DNA from: Peribacillus asahii
Lineage (GTDB): Bacteria; Bacillota; Bacilli; Bacillales; DSM-1321
DNA: 64,000 nt
NCBI RefSeq assembly: GCF_004006295.1
Contig: NZ_CP026095.1
Span: 3,272,001-3,336,000 of the forward strand
Direction of reading: 5' to 3'
In this document: positions 39,849 through 50,343 of the stretch, in pieces
How positions within the stretch are numbered: the first letter of the stretch is position 1
Layout of the letters: every line of letters begins with the position of its first letter
Notes under the pieces: model-generated
What the model was told of the DNA's origin: nothing
What the model saw: only the letters and a program-made list of their open reading frames with translations
Database searches by the model: none
Made by a program: the position numbers and the translations under genes

Positions 39849-40898
39849 CTATTGTTGTCTGCTGTCTAAAATATTAAATAATTCTTCCATCTCACTCGTT
39901 TTCATGCGTGTCATCAATTGATCAACAGCACCCTTTAGATCTTGTCCATTGAAAAGCACACCATAAAGAGCTTCTGTAATCGGCATATTTACTTCATATT
40001 TCTTCGCTAGCTGATAAGCAGCTTTAGTCGTCCGGACACCTTCAACAACCATTCCCATATTGTCGAGCACATCTTGAAGATTTTGACCTTTTCCTAGCAT
40101 GTTCCCCGCTCTCCAGTTACGCGAGTGAACGCTTGTACATGTCACAATTAAATCACCGATACCCGTCAGTCCAGAAAATGTCAAAGGGTTCGCTCCCATT
40201 GCCGTTCCAAGCCTTGAAATTTCAGCAAGACCACGCGTAATCAAAGCAGCCTTGGCATTATCTCCATAACCAAGTCCATCTGTAATCCCGGCAGCTAATG
40301 CAATAATATTTTTTAACGCTCCGCCAATCTCGACTCCAATCAAGTCAGGATTTGTATAGACCCGAAAATGGTGGTTCATAAATAAATCTTGTACTTTCTC
40401 AGCTGCCTTCATATTTTTCGAAGAAACGGTAACCGTTGTCGGATGTCGTAAGCTGACTTCTTCTGCATGACTTGGTCCGGAAAGTACAACGACATCTTTC
40501 AGCCAGGTTGGCGAAGCATTTTCTTCAATCATTTCAGAAATACGCAATAACGTATCGGGCTCAATCCCTTTACTCACATGTACAACTGTAAGCGGCTGTT
40601 TCGCCAAAACAGCAATGTTCCCCAGCACTTCACGATACGCCTTTGTTGGAACAGCCAAAATAATGGTCTCTATTCCCTCTAATGCTTCCTCTAAAGAAAA
40701 ATAGCCTTTTATCGCTTCGGAAAGTTGGATACCTGGTAAATATTTTTCATTTATATGGAACTGATTAATTTCATCAATCTGCTTCTGATTATGTCCCCAT
40801 AACCTAACTTCATGCTGATTATCAGCCAAAACCATAGCTAAAGCTGTCCCCCAACTTCCAGCCCCAATCACCGCAATACTTTCTTTCACTTTCACCAT
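39849..40898 (-). CDS. gpsA: glycerol-3-phosphate dehydrogenase [NAD(P)+]
   Basis: Makes sn-glycerol-3-phosphate from DHAP for phospholipids. 349 residues. Seen: Rossmann motif [25 protein letters not shown], the catalytic-Lys segment [14 protein letters not shown], and [14 protein letters not shown]. The ATG at 40898 (MVKVKE) is preferred to 40907 because the latter nearly touches the GGGCG ribosome site. It lies 18 bases after der. Confidence 0.96.
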   Translation of the reverse strand: MVKVKESIAVIGAGSWGTALAMVLADNQHEVRLWGHNQKQIDEINQFHINEKYLPGIQLSEAIKGYFSLEEALEGIETIILAVPTKAYREVLGNIAVLAKQPLTVVHVSKGIEPDTLLRISEMIEENASPTWLKDVVVLSGPSHAEEVSLRHPTTVTVSSKNMKAAEKVQDLFMNHHFRVYTNPDLIGVEIGGALKNIIALAAGITDGLGYGDNAKAALITRGLAEISRLGTAMGANPLTFSGLTGIGDLIVTCTSVHSRNWRAGNMLGKGQNLQDVLDNMGMVVEGVRTTKAAYQLAKKYEVNMPITEALYGVLFNGQDLKGAVDQLMTRMKTSEMEELFNILDSRQQ

Positions 40899-40915
40899 TG
40901 TAAGCATCGCCCTTT

Positions 40916-42226
40916 CTATTTTCTTTGGCGTCCAAAAATTCGAATCGGTGTGCCTTCAAAATCAAAGGCCTCACGAATCCGATTTTCTAAAAATCTCTCA
41001 TAAGAGAAATGCAATAGTTCGGGATCATTGACAAATACAACAAATGTCGGTGGTTTAATGGCCACTTGAGTCGTGTAATAAATTTTCAAACGACTGCCAT
41101 TATGTGTCGGTGTTGGATTCATAGCCACCGCGTCCATAATTACTTCATTTAACACATTCGTTTGAACACGGAGAGCATGATTTTCACTTACTCGATCAAT
41201 AATTGGCACTAATGTATGGGTTCTTTTTTTCGTTAATGCTGATAAATAAACAATCGGAGCATAATCCAAGAATAAGAAATGAGCACGAATATTTTCTTCA
41301 AACTCCTTCATCGTCTTCTCATCTTTTTCAATCGCATCCCATTTGTTCACAACAATAATGACAGCTCTTCCAGATTCATGCGCATAACCAGCGATTTTCT
41401 TATCTTGCTCACGGATCCCTTCCTCTGCATTTAATACAACAAGAACAACATCGGAGCGTTCAATCGCTCTTAATGCACGCAAAACGCTATATTTCTCCGT
41501 GCTTTCGTACACTTTCCCTTTTTTTCGCATCCCTGCTGTATCAATAATGACATATTCTTTCCCATTATATGTATAAGGAGAATCAATCGCATCCCGTGTC
41601 GTTCCTTCAATATCACTAACAATAACACGCTCTTCTCCTAACAAGGCATTTACAAGAGAAGATTTCCCAACATTTGGACGACCAATTAAACTGAATTTAA
41701 TTACGTCTTCTCCGTATTCTTCTCCAGTATATTTCGGGAAATATTCCGCTACTTTATCAAGTAAATCCCCTAAACCTAAGCCGTGTGATCCAGAAATCGG
41801 ATACGGATCGCCAAAACCTAATGAATAGAAATCCCAAATTTGCTCTCGCATCTCTGGATTATCGACTTTATTCACTGCCAGCACGACAGGTTTTTTTGAT
41901 TTATATAAAATCTTCGCTACTTCTTCATCAGCAGCTGTAACACCTTCACGCCCATTCGTCATAAAAATAATTACATCAGCTTCATCAATAGCAATTTCAG
42001 CTTGCTGACGAATTTGTTCGAGGAAAGGCTCGTCGCCAATATCAATTCCTCCTGTATCAATAATGTTAAAATCATATGTCAGCCACTCACCTGAACTGTA
42101 GATTCGATCCCTTGTAACACCTGGAATATCTTCTACAATCGAGACGCGCTCGCCAACAATTCTATTGAAAATTGTTGATTTCCCTACATTTGGACGACCA
42201 ACAATTGCAACAACCGGTTTCGGCAT
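40916..42226 (-). CDS. der: ribosome-assembly GTPase Der (EngA)
   Basis: Double-domain GTPase needed for 50S subunit maturation. 436 residues. Two P-loops are seen, GRPNVGKST near residue 9 and GRPNVGKSS near 183, each with its G3 DTGG/DTAG and G4 NKVD/NKWD motif, then a C-terminal KH-like domain ([21 protein letters not shown]). Start ATG follows GGGTGAA. Confidence 0.98.
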   Translation of the reverse strand: MPKPVVAIVGRPNVGKSTIFNRIVGERVSIVEDIPGVTRDRIYSSGEWLTYDFNIIDTGGIDIGDEPFLEQIRQQAEIAIDEADVIIFMTNGREGVTAADEEVAKILYKSKKPVVLAVNKVDNPEMREQIWDFYSLGFGDPYPISGSHGLGLGDLLDKVAEYFPKYTGEEYGEDVIKFSLIGRPNVGKSSLVNALLGEERVIVSDIEGTTRDAIDSPYTYNGKEYVIIDTAGMRKKGKVYESTEKYSVLRALRAIERSDVVLVVLNAEEGIREQDKKIAGYAHESGRAVIIVVNKWDAIEKDEKTMKEFEENIRAHFLFLDYAPIVYLSALTKKRTHTLVPIIDRVSENHALRVQTNVLNEVIMDAVAMNPTPTHNGSRLKIYYTTQVAIKPPTFVVFVNDPELLHFSYERFLENRIREAFDFEGTPIRIFGRQRK

Positions 42227-42258
42227 TGCTTTTCACCCTTTCTCATCTGTATCTCTGT

Positions 42259-42402
42259 ATAAAGCGAAACTGTATTCATTAGGAAACGCCCATTAAGTGT
42301 TAGTTGAATCAATCAGACCTTTACAAGCAGTTGTTCCTCAATCCCTCTTCGTCTTAACTAGGGACTGACTGCTTATTAATGGACAATCAAACGATGAAAT
42401 TC
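42259..42402 (+). repeat. degenerate copy of the ATAAAGTGAAACTT intergenic repeat
   Basis: Starts ATAAAGCGAAACT and later carries GACCTTTACAAGCAGTTGT and ACTGC..TTAATG, which line up in order with the full copy at 57228-57457. The arms have decayed and the hairpins are weak. It lies in the 435-base der-yphA gap, which holds nothing else that I can call. Confidence 0.55.
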
Positions 42403-42661
42403 ATATATGTCTTGCAAATAACTTCTTTACATAACATCCTTAACTTCCATGGACTATATCCAATGAAAAAACGACTCAAAACGAAGACAGCTTGCCAATT
42501 GACAAGCCTACAAGCAGAAGCTAAAGAATAACTATATTTAAGTTTGTTCTATATCATCTAATTTAAGCCTTTTATCCACTAACTATCCTATAGTATCAAA
42601 TTTTTCAATAATCAACAATGATTGTCTATCTAAAAGGCGAAGATGAACGGTTTTTCGTACC

Positions 42662-43270
42662 TTATCCTTGCTTTTCTTTTAATAAAAATCTATTTTGAGA
42701 ATGTGTATACAACCATGTAGTTATATACTCTAAGCATACCCAAGCTAATTGGATAACTAATACGAAAGCAACACCGTCATGCCAAGCAAAGGAAAGAGCA
42801 GCGTAAGGCAAGGACTGGTACTGCAGTAAACCCGCAAAAAGACAATCACCAAATAACATGCCTAATACTAGAACAGCGATACGTAATTCCCACTCTTTTA
42901 TGACTAATAACACTAAGTAATTTAGGAAAATACCTTGTAAATATATCGGTTTTATAATGACCCAAATTGGATCAAGCAGAACAAATAAATGAAAACTTGC
43001 ATAAGCTAACGCCATAATAAAGCAACTGATTATGATCTCGATGGTTTTCCACAAATAAAGCCTGCGTATCGCTATACATAGAACAATAAACATATACAAT
43101 CCACTTAATTGAACAGTGAACGTGTATACGGTTAAATGATAGCGAGTTAACAAAAGGACGGCTAAAAGGTGAAATAATAAAGCAAATCGAAAAGGCACCG
43201 CTTTTGGAACAAAAAACATCACACATACCCAAACCATCCACATAATCCAATAAAAAAATAAACCATCCAA
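42662..43270 (-). CDS. yphA: YphA, multi-pass membrane protein
   Basis: A 202-residue hydrophobic protein with about six membrane spans (for example FALLFHLLAVLLLTRY and IEIIISCFIMALAYASFHLF). Function unknown; identified by position between der and fni and by its character. The start is TTG at 43270, after GGGAGGTG. Confidence 0.8.
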   Translation of the reverse strand: MDGLFFYWIMWMVWVCVMFFVPKAVPFRFALLFHLLAVLLLTRYHLTVYTFTVQLSGLYMFIVLCIAIRRLYLWKTIEIIISCFIMALAYASFHLFVLLDPIWVIIKPIYLQGIFLNYLVLLVIKEWELRIAVLVLGMLFGDCLFAGLLQYQSLPYAALSFAWHDGVAFVLVIQLAWVCLEYITTWLYTHSQNRFLLKEKQG

Positions 43271-43406
43271 CGGCGAGCACCTCCCTGCATACCATTATGG
43301 CTCGTTTTCCAATCGGATAAACCTTAAATCAAGCTAAATTCTATCCGTTATCTTTAAGGAATAAAAAAACAAGATTTAGTTATCTTACAAAGAGGAGGTG
43401 TTTTAC

Positions 43407-43541
43407 GTGGGTAAAGATCGCCAAGAGAAAAAATTAAAACAAAGCCGCCGCGTTGAATCCGACCGTGATCAATCGCTGCACTATTCCGGTTCAACCAGGT
43501 TAGAAAGTCCAGAGGAATCTAGGAAAAGAAATGAACATTAA
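43407..43541 (+). CDS. ypzI: YpzI family small protein
   Basis: A 44-residue basic and hydrophilic protein, MGKDRQEKKLKQSRRVESD to ESRKRNEH, too short for standard gene tracks. The GTG start is preceded by AGAGGAGGTG, a near-perfect ribosome site, and the codons read without break to TAA. It matches the YpzI family in length, composition and position near yphA. It is divergent from yphA. Function unknown; likely spore-related by family, which is inference. Confidence 0.85.
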   Translation: MGKDRQEKKLKQSRRVESDRDQSLHYSGSTRLESPEESRKRNEH

Positions 43542-43555
43542 TAGAATGTAGAGCT

Positions 43556-43620
43556 CCTTAGTCATTCCATCAATCGTTGAAAAGCTAGAAAGTGAAGTAC
43601 TGATGCAAGTTTCACTTTAT
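43556..43620 (-). repeat. degenerate left-end copy of the intergenic repeat
   Basis: On the minus strand it starts ATAAAGTGAAACTTGCATCAG, almost identical to the left end of the 57228 copy, and then has GATTGATGG and TGACTAAGG in place of the right arm of hairpin 1. It lies 15 bases past ypzI. Confidence 0.5.
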
Positions 43621-43658
43621 CGGGCTGAATCAAAGCAGCTTGAGGGGCTAGACAAAGT

Positions 43659-43690
43659 AAAGAAGCAAAGATTAAGCTCTTTGCTTCTTT
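43659..43690 (-). terminator. hairpin after fni
   Basis: A 13-base perfect inverted repeat AAAGAAGCAAAGA with a six-base loop, two bases past the fni stop. The T tail is short and broken, but the stem is strong. Confidence 0.75.
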
Positions 43691-43691
43691 A

Positions 43692-44750
43692 TCACTTTGC
43701 ATATATTGAGCAGTCAACTCCTCTTTGAGTTAACCAATGATACGTTTTCCCTGAAATCACTAATTTCACTTGTTGCAATTCTTCAATTGTAGCGGCTCCA
43801 AGAGCAGTCATCATATATGTTAGCTCTTCTTGTAGATTCATAATCTCTGTAATTAAGCCATAAACCCCTTGTTCTTTATACATTTTCAAAAAATAACCCG
43901 CTAATCCTACACTGTTTGCTCCGAGCGCCATACTTTTAACTATTTCTAATGAAGTTTGCACCCCTCCAGAAGCAATAACAAAGAGACCTTTTGATAAAGA
44001 GACAGCTTCTACAATCGATGCTGCAGTAGGAATTCCCCAATCATTAAAATAGTTTAGCATTTTCGTTCGTCGTTCATTCTCAATTTTAGCAAAATTTGTG
44101 CCTCCAAAACCTCCAACATCAACAATCGACACTCCAACTGAGGCAAGTTGTGCAATCGTTTCTTTACTCATTCCAAAGCCAACTTCTTTCACAATAACAG
44201 GGACATGAAGCCTTTTACTAATCTCTTCAATATTTGCAAGTGACTTGGAGAAATCTCGATCTCCTTCAGGCATCGTTAACTCTTGAATCACATTAAGGTG
44301 AAGTTGCAGAGCATCCGCTTCTAACATATCACAAGCTCGTAAAGCCTGTTCAACTGTCGCCTCAACCCCAACGTTTCCAATAATAATCCCCTTCGGATTT
44401 TCTTTTCTAACAATAGCATAAGATGCCAATTGACTAGCATCACGAATCGCAGACATTTGCGAGCCAACTGCCATAGCGATATTCGTTTCTTTTGCCACTA
44501 TCGCTAAATCTCGATTAATATCTTCCGTTGTTTTCCCTCCGCCTCCAGTCATTGCATTGATAAAAATGGGCGAACTTAATTGAAGTTCGCCCATTTTCGT
44601 AGCAAGATTCACCTGCTCAAGTGCAATGCCTGGTAAACTTTGGTGAACAAACGAAATATCATCAAATCCTGTTAAGCCTAGTTGACCTGTTTGTAATGCG
44701 TACTGGATATGATCTAATTTTCGTTTAGCTCTTTCCAAGGCTATCACCAT
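43692..44750 (-). CDS. fni: isopentenyl-diphosphate delta-isomerase, type 2
   Basis: FMN-dependent isomerase that interconverts IPP and DMAPP, feeding HepS/HepT and other prenyl chains. 352 residues, TIM barrel. Seen: [56 protein letters not shown] and [11 protein letters not shown]. It begins four bases after ypfD. Ribosome site weak; expression may depend on coupling with ypfD. Confidence 0.96.
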   Translation of the reverse strand: MVIALERAKRKLDHIQYALQTGQLGLTGFDDISFVHQSLPGIALEQVNLATKMGELQLSSPIFINAMTGGGGKTTEDINRDLAIVAKETNIAMAVGSQMSAIRDASQLASYAIVRKENPKGIIIGNVGVEATVEQALRACDMLEADALQLHLNVIQELTMPEGDRDFSKSLANIEEISKRLHVPVIVKEVGFGMSKETIAQLASVGVSIVDVGGFGGTNFAKIENERRTKMLNYFNDWGIPTAASIVEAVSLSKGLFVIASGGVQTSLEIVKSMALGANSVGLAGYFLKMYKEQGVYGLITEIMNLQEELTYMMTALGAATIEELQQVKLVISGKTYHWLTQRGVDCSIYAK

Positions 44751-44754
44751 CTAC

Positions 44755-45882
44755 TTATTTTAATTTCTTCAGTTGATCTCCAATCATCTCTCCTAGTTGA
44801 AATCCTTTTGATTCCTCAGGTAATTCATAATCGGAAATATGTTGCGTTTTCGGTGTTTCTAATTCTTTAATACTTAACGATAAACGTTGTTCTGCTTCAT
44901 TCACATCAAGAACTTTCACTTGAACTGTTTGCCCTTCTTTTAATACTTCTTGAGGTGTAGCAATATGTTTAAAGGAGATTTGAGAGATATGAACAAGTCC
45001 TTCTACTCCAGGAAAAATTTCGACAAAAGCTCCGAATGAAACTAAACGCTTTACAACACCAGAATGAATAGAATCTTTCGGTGCTTTCTCAGCAACACCT
45101 TGCCATGGCCCTGGAAGCGTTTCTTTAATAGATAGGGAAATTCTTTCATTATCACGGTCTACTGAAAGAACTTTAACTTGTACTTTATCTCCTTCAGTAA
45201 CAACATCTGTTGCCTTATCAACATGCTGATGCGAAAGCTGCGAAATATGAACTAAGCCGTCTACACCACCAATATCCACAAATGCACCAAAGTTTGTGAT
45301 ACGTTGAACTGTTCCTTCTAATACTTGCCCGCTATGAATCGTATCTAAGATTGTCAGCTTTTGCTTTGCCTTTTCTTCTTGAACAACAGCACGATGAGAA
45401 AGAATTAAACGATTTTTTTCTTTTTCCAGTTCAACAATTTTAAATGTTAATGTTTTGTTTTTATAATCCGTGAAATCTTCAACGAAATAATCTTCTACAA
45501 GCGATGCAGGAACAAACCCTCTAACGCCTAAATCAACAACAAGGCCGCCCTTCACAACATCTTTTACTTCGGCTTCAAACACTTCGCCGCTTTCAAATTT
45601 CTTTTCAAGATCATCCCAGGCCTTTAGCGCATCGACTTTTCTTTTTGAAAGAATAAGAGCTTCTTCTTCTACTTTAGTCACTTCAAGTTCAAGCTTATCT
45701 CCTACGGAAACAGCGTCAGACGCCTTTTCAATATGAAGACTAGAAAGCTCACTAATCGGAATAATCCCTTGCGTTTGACCATCTTCAACATTAACAAGCA
45801 CTTGTTTCTCTTCGACTTTTGTAACAATCGCTTTTACTTGATCCCCTACTTGGTACTTAACTTGATTCATCTCTTCTGTCAT
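44755..45882 (-). CDS. ypfD: YpfD, ribosomal protein S1 homologue
   Basis: A 375-residue protein with four S1/OB-fold RNA-binding repeats (starting near residues 12, 100, 185 and 270), for example EGTVQRITNFGAFVDIGGVDGLVHISQLSH and the parallel SGVVKRLVSFGAFVEIFPGVEGLVHIS unit. The first two repeats are more divergent. It is shorter than E. coli S1 (six repeats), as in other Bacillus, where it is not an essential ribosomal protein. ATG follows AAGGAGGAG. Confidence 0.95.
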   Translation of the reverse strand: MTEEMNQVKYQVGDQVKAIVTKVEEKQVLVNVEDGQTQGIIPISELSSLHIEKASDAVSVGDKLELEVTKVEEEALILSKRKVDALKAWDDLEKKFESGEVFEAEVKDVVKGGLVVDLGVRGFVPASLVEDYFVEDFTDYKNKTLTFKIVELEKEKNRLILSHRAVVQEEKAKQKLTILDTIHSGQVLEGTVQRITNFGAFVDIGGVDGLVHISQLSHQHVDKATDVVTEGDKVQVKVLSVDRDNERISLSIKETLPGPWQGVAEKAPKDSIHSGVVKRLVSFGAFVEIFPGVEGLVHISQISFKHIATPQEVLKEGQTVQVKVLDVNEAEQRLSLSIKELETPKTQHISDYELPEESKGFQLGEMIGDQLKKLK

Positions 45883-46066
45883 TACTAACTCCTCCTTAAC
45901 CCATGACTGCTCAGCAGATTTTCTATTATTTATTGGTTATATTGTTCTTTCATTGTTTCTAAAAAAAGTAAACAACTATATACAATCTTTATAATCTATT
46001 AACTAAGGAAAAAATATCCTTTTTTATAAATTCCAACAAAACCAGAAAATTGTCAAGTAAGAAGAA

Positions 46067-46654
46067 TTATTTGTGTGCAGAAATTAATTTTCTGATTTCA
46101 TCCATAATTATTTCTGTCGCTTCTTCTGCAGATAGTTTTTGTTCACGGTATTGACTAAAATCAACTGGCTTTCCATAAACAACCTTTAACTTTCGAAACG
46201 GCTTATATGGCCCAATAATAGCACAAGGTACAACGACAGCATTCGTACGCAAAGCAAAGAATCCAGCTCCTGCAAGCCCTTTCCCCAGCTCTCCTGTTTT
46301 ACTTCTCGTCCCCTCAGGAAACAATCCTAGCACTTCTCCATCTTTTAAAATCTTTAAACCCATTTTAAGCGCACCTTTATCGCTCAACCCCCTTTTGACA
46401 GGGAAAGCATTGATATTCGGTAAAAGCTGCTTTAAAATCGGTGCATGAAACAATTCTTCCTTTGCCATAAAATGAATATCTCTTGGAGAAGTAATCCCCA
46501 CAACCGGCGGATCCAAATTGTCAATGTGATTCGCACAAATGAGTACGCCGCCATCCTTTGGAAAGCTTTCTCTTCCAACCGTTTGAATTCGAAATATAGG
46601 TGTTAAAATAATTTTTACAACGTTTCTCGCAAATCTATACAAATTCACGCTCAT
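46067..46654 (-). CDS. plsC: 1-acyl-sn-glycerol-3-phosphate acyltransferase
   Basis: Makes phosphatidic acid. 195 residues. Seen: the catalytic box [11 protein letters not shown] (HX4D-like), [12 protein letters not shown], the [13 protein letters not shown] substrate box, and VVVPCAIIG. Its start overlaps the cmk stop as ATGA. In B. subtilis plsC lies elsewhere; the cmk-plsC-S1 order is seen in other Bacillaceae. Confidence 0.93.
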   Translation of the reverse strand: MSVNLYRFARNVVKIILTPIFRIQTVGRESFPKDGGVLICANHIDNLDPPVVGITSPRDIHFMAKEELFHAPILKQLLPNINAFPVKRGLSDKGALKMGLKILKDGEVLGLFPEGTRSKTGELGKGLAGAGFFALRTNAVVVPCAIIGPYKPFRKLKVVYGKPVDFSQYREQKLSAEEATEIIMDEIRKLISAHK

Positions 46655-47325
46655 CGTGTCCTTTCTTGAACTAAAGACATGATTCGATCCACTACTTGTT
46701 GAATGCTGAGCGAAGTTGTATCAATTTCAATGGCATCTTCTGCTTTTCTTAATGGTGATACTTCACGTTCGGAATCTAATTTGTCTCGCATAGCAATTTC
46801 TTTTTTTAATTGTTCAATATCTGACTGAAACCCTTTTTTAATATTTTCTTGATGTCGACGCTCAGCACGCTCTTCTACGGAAGCTATCATAAAAATTTTG
46901 ACTTCTGCGTTCGGCAAGACATGTGTACCAATATCTCGACCATCCATTACAACGCCGCCACTTTCTGCAAACAACTGCTGTCTGCGGACCATTTCTTCAC
47001 GAATAAGTCGATGCTTCGCTACTTCTGAAACAGAATTTGTTACGTCATGCGTTCGAATGTCTGATGTGACATTTTGGCCATCAACAAAAACGAGTTGTCC
47101 ATGTTCGCTTGGCTGCAATTCGATTTCCGTTTCCATTAATAGCGTAAACAAATCCTCTTCGTTCATAATCGATACCGCTTGTTGTAATGCTTTGTACGTT
47201 AGAGCTCGATACATCGCACCTGTATCTACATATATGTAATGACACGCTTCTGCAACAATTTTTGCAATTGTACTTTTTCCAGCAGCTGCTGGTCCATCAA
47301 TTGCAATTGATATTTTCTTGTTCAT
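46651..47325 (-). CDS. cmk: cytidylate kinase
   Basis: Phosphorylates CMP and dCMP. 224 residues. Seen: [17 protein letters not shown]-loop, [34 protein letters not shown], and the C-terminal DSEREVSPL. The ATG at 47325 after AGGAGG is preferred; the frame extends upstream through a 9-base tandem repeat that is not plausible coding. Confidence 0.96.
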   Translation of the reverse strand: MNKKISIAIDGPAAAGKSTIAKIVAEACHYIYVDTGAMYRALTYKALQQAVSIMNEEDLFTLLMETEIELQPSEHGQLVFVDGQNVTSDIRTHDVTNSVSEVAKHRLIREEMVRRQQLFAESGGVVMDGRDIGTHVLPNAEVKIFMIASVEERAERRHQENIKKGFQSDIEQLKKEIAMRDKLDSEREVSPLRKAEDAIEIDTTSLSIQQVVDRIMSLVQERTR

Positions 47326-47701
47326 TAATGCCTCCTGTAATCCTGACAATCCTGACAATCCTGCTGATTCATTTATTACCTTTTCATTTTATCACAAAAA
47401 GCGGAAAAATCATTAATAAAAGCCGCTGCATTCTTAATTAAAACACATGATTTATCCTCGCAAACGAACTATTATAACCACGAGAACCTATCATAGTATT
47501 TGTTTGTATGCGACTTAAGCAGCTGTTGTCTGCTCAGCAAAATCACGAAAAAAATTAATATATTTCCATTTATCCGCCTTGGTATATGACACCGTTGATT
47601 TTGAATTCATTGCATATAAACCCCCCGAGCATTTCATGAATCAGGCTTAATACGATTTCAAAATCACGTGATTAACATTAGTGTTTCACATAGCCCATTT
47701 A
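47326..47701. other. cmk-ypfB intergenic region with 9-base tandem repeat
   Basis: About 375 bp without a gene. Three tandem units of AATCCTGAC/AATCCTGCT lie at 47338-47365, just upstream of the cmk ribosome site. Nothing else was recognised. Confidence 0.5.
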
Positions 47702-47887
47702 CTACTCTGAAACACCTTCAAATGTTTCAATAATTTTTGTGTAATTATTACTATTTACCCCTTCATATTGAGAGAGCTTAGTTAATGGAATCATATTATC
47801 TTCTAAGCTTAGCAATACTTGAACTAAGCCTAAAAATAGAGCTTGAATAATAATTAACTTTACAATAATTCTTTCCACTGCTTTCAT
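47702..47887 (-). CDS. ypfB: YpfB, DUF5359 small membrane protein
   Basis: A 61-residue protein with one membrane helix (VKLIIIQALFLGLVQVLL) and the short tail SQYEGVNSNNYTKIIETF. It matches YpfB by pattern and by position between ypeB and cmk. Function unknown. The ATG at 47887 has GGAG nine bases upstream. The ypfA gene that accompanies it in B. subtilis is not present. Confidence 0.82.
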   Translation of the reverse strand: MKAVERIIVKLIIIQALFLGLVQVLLSLEDNMIPLTKLSQYEGVNSNNYTKIIETFEGVSE

Positions 47888-47962
47888 CGGAAACATCTCC
47901 TTCACTGGTTTACTACCAGTATGGAAAGAACTGCTATGTTTCATTCACCGTTTAACCAATAG

Positions 47963-47994
47963 AAAAGGAGAGGTACTTCAGCACCTCTCCTTTT
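47963..47994 (-). terminator. terminator after ypeB
   Basis: A perfect 12-base inverted repeat AAAAGGAGAGGT with an eight-base loop, T-rich on the minus strand; six bases past the ypeB stop. Confidence 0.9.
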
Positions 47995-48000
47995 CTTCAT

Positions 48001-49353
48001 TTACAACATATTTTCATATACAGGCTCTGAATTTTTCAATTTTTCTACCTTTTCTTCTTGACCATCCTTTGCATTAATGAAAATACGATATGTGTCATTA
48101 TCAATGACTCCAAGAAATTCATAGCAAAGCACTTCTTCACCAATATCATTAATAATAATTGCTTTTCTTTGCTCCATAATCTTAACTTGTGAATTAATGT
48201 GCTCTTTTGCTTTATCCGCAGAAATTTTAGCATCATCAATACTTCGTAACTTATGAGCTTGCAAATACTCATCAGCTGAAAAACCAATAATAGAACCATC
48301 GTCCAAAGCAACCTTCACTTTTACCGAATCCGGATACACTCGCACCCCATCCACAGATGCAACAAAAGTAAATAAACCAATTTGATCGTACTGTGAACTC
48401 TCAAATAAATCGAGTGAATCAAACTGATGATTCTTTAAAAAATTGCTCGCTTTTGTATAAGCTTGATTTAAATCTAGTTTCGCTTGTTTGACCGCTCGAT
48501 TGTTTAAATACCAGATTGGATAACCACCTTTTTTCGTGATATCCATATTGACTTCAACATCTGTCGCTTTCTCTAACAAGCTGACACTATAAAAGCCATA
48601 GTCCGACCCTTTTCCGTTTTCTTCAACCCTTACTTCTAAATCTCCTTCAAAATTCGCATACTTTTTTGCAATTGCAATAGCTTCTTTTTTGGAGATTCTT
48701 TTCCCTTCTACATGCTGATAGATATCATCTTTTTCGTTTGTTGATAAAAAGGTTGGATTTTGGGCATTTGTCTCCGTATAGCCTGACACTTTCTTCTCAA
48801 CCGTCTTAAATCCATCGATAATCGTATTGTCTACCGTTTCGTCATTTGAGGCTAGAGCTAGTTCCACATCCATCCAACGAAGATTATTTTTGATTACGGC
48901 ATATTGAACCTTTCTTAGCTCATCTTGTATCTCACTTGACTGACTATAAAGTGATTTAAGGTTTTTATATTCTTGGTCGGTTAACGGTTCTTTCTCTAAA
49001 TCTCTGACGGCCGTCCGATAACTAAAATTACCGATATCATATAAGAACTCTTCTGTTTTATTAAACGGCATCAATGCAAGTGGGAGTTGGCCGACGTCGT
49101 TTTGAGCTTCCGACGTGATTCTCCATACGTCTATTAAGGCTGGACTTAATGATTTACGAGAATTCATCGCAAGTGTTGTACCAATTTTATCATGCAATAA
49201 ATCCATTTGATAATTCAAATCATGAAACGCACGTTGATAATTGTTTTCAGCATGAACAAGCACGGCATTTTTTTCTTTATGCTCTTGATACCCCCAAAAC
49301 CCTGTTCCAACAACAGCAACTGCTAATAAACCAATCAATATATTCCTAATCAA
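48001..49353 (-). CDS. ypeB: germination protein YpeB
   Basis: Needed to place and stabilise the cortex-lytic enzyme SleB in the spore. 450 residues. An N-terminal membrane anchor (ILIGLLAVAVVGTGFWGY) is followed by a helical region and C-terminal PepSY-type repeats (for example KRISKKEAIAIAKKYANFEG and the KASNFLKNHQ region). The start is TTG at 49353 after AAGAGGTGAG. It lies 14 bases after sleB, forming the conserved sleB-ypeB operon. Confidence 0.95.
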   Translation of the reverse strand: MIRNILIGLLAVAVVGTGFWGYQEHKEKNAVLVHAENNYQRAFHDLNYQMDLLHDKIGTTLAMNSRKSLSPALIDVWRITSEAQNDVGQLPLALMPFNKTEEFLYDIGNFSYRTAVRDLEKEPLTDQEYKNLKSLYSQSSEIQDELRKVQYAVIKNNLRWMDVELALASNDETVDNTIIDGFKTVEKKVSGYTETNAQNPTFLSTNEKDDIYQHVEGKRISKKEAIAIAKKYANFEGDLEVRVEENGKGSDYGFYSVSLLEKATDVEVNMDITKKGGYPIWYLNNRAVKQAKLDLNQAYTKASNFLKNHQFDSLDLFESSQYDQIGLFTFVASVDGVRVYPDSVKVKVALDDGSIIGFSADEYLQAHKLRSIDDAKISADKAKEHINSQVKIMEQRKAIIINDIGEEVLCYEFLGVIDNDTYRIFINAKDGQEEKVEKLKNSEPVYENML

Positions 49354-49367
49354 TCTATCTCACCTCT

Positions 49368-50234
49368 TTACTTACAGAAAATATGTTTGCCGATTTTTTT
49401 AATTTGAGGCCTTGACCAAATCCATCCGCTTGTTGCCGTGTCAGGATTAAAGTAATACTCGGCATTTCCAGTTGGATCCCACCCATTAATAGCATCAACG
49501 ACTGCTTCCTTCGCCGTTTCATTCGGTGTTAACCAAATTTGACCGTCTGCTACAGCAGTAAAAGCTCCAGGTTCAAAAATAACTCCCGAAACCGTATTCG
49601 GAAACGAAGGGCTTTGCACTCGATTTAAAATGACAGCAGCAACCGCAACCTGACCAACATACGGCTCACCGCGTGATTCACCATATACCGCATTTGCCAT
49701 CAATTGAATATCATTTTGCGAAAATCCTTCCGGTAAACTAGCAGACGTTGTTGCAGTTTGTGCTGGTGCATTTTGCGAGCCTGCAGTACCCTTATTCGCG
49801 TTTGAAGTCCCATTTGAGGGAGGCGTTGTTGTTTTCTGCTTTACCTGCTTGTCAATATCCACTCCACCATAATAAGTAAATTCATTTCCTTTATTGATTT
49901 GGCCATGAACAAATTCCCGATTAAAATTAGATGCCTTTGTTAACTTGTTTTTCGTTGTAGTACCAGCTAAACCATCTACCGGTAAACCGAAGTCCTGTTG
50001 GAAATTTCTAAGTGCCCAATACGTTCCCCAGCCATATACCCCATCAATCTTTCCATGATAATATCCAATGTTTTGCAGCCTTGCTTGAAGCTCAATTACG
50101 TCATCACCTATTGAACCACGCTGGATTACTTGACTTGAAAAGGCTTGTATCCTTGCATCAGGAATCCACACACAACTCATCATGATACATACAAAGACTA
50201 TGAGCCATTTCCATTTTGACGAAATTCCTTTCAT
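49368..50234 (-). CDS. sleB: spore cortex-lytic enzyme SleB
   Basis: Lytic transglycosylase that degrades spore cortex in germination. 288 residues. Signal peptide (WLIVFVCIMMSCVWIPDARIQA), a peptidoglycan-binding repeat (GSIGDDVIELQARLQNIGYYHGKIDG), a Thr/Ser/Asn linker and the C-terminal hydrolase_2 catalytic domain with the Glu in YGESRGEPYVGQVAVAAVILNR. The ATG at 50234 after AGGAGTG is preferred to 50255. Forespore sigma-G control is expected but not seen. Confidence 0.96.
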   Translation of the reverse strand: MKGISSKWKWLIVFVCIMMSCVWIPDARIQAFSSQVIQRGSIGDDVIELQARLQNIGYYHGKIDGVYGWGTYWALRNFQQDFGLPVDGLAGTTTKNKLTKASNFNREFVHGQINKGNEFTYYGGVDIDKQVKQKTTTPPSNGTSNANKGTAGSQNAPAQTATTSASLPEGFSQNDIQLMANAVYGESRGEPYVGQVAVAAVILNRVQSPSFPNTVSGVIFEPGAFTAVADGQIWLTPNETAKEAVVDAINGWDPTGNAEYYFNPDTATSGWIWSRPQIKKIGKHIFCK

Positions 50235-50308
50235 CAAAAACACTCCTCTTTTCATAAATTAACGTAACCCTATTTTCTGCTGTGGCGACATTTTTATTCC
50301 AAGTCAAT

Positions 50309-50343
50309 AAAAAACGGAGTGGGCAAATAATGCCAACACTCCG
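50309..50343 (-). terminator. terminator after prsW
   Basis: CGGAGTG and CACTCCG arms with a GGC/GCC inner pair and T6 on the minus strand. It directly abuts the repeat at 50344. Confidence 0.88.
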
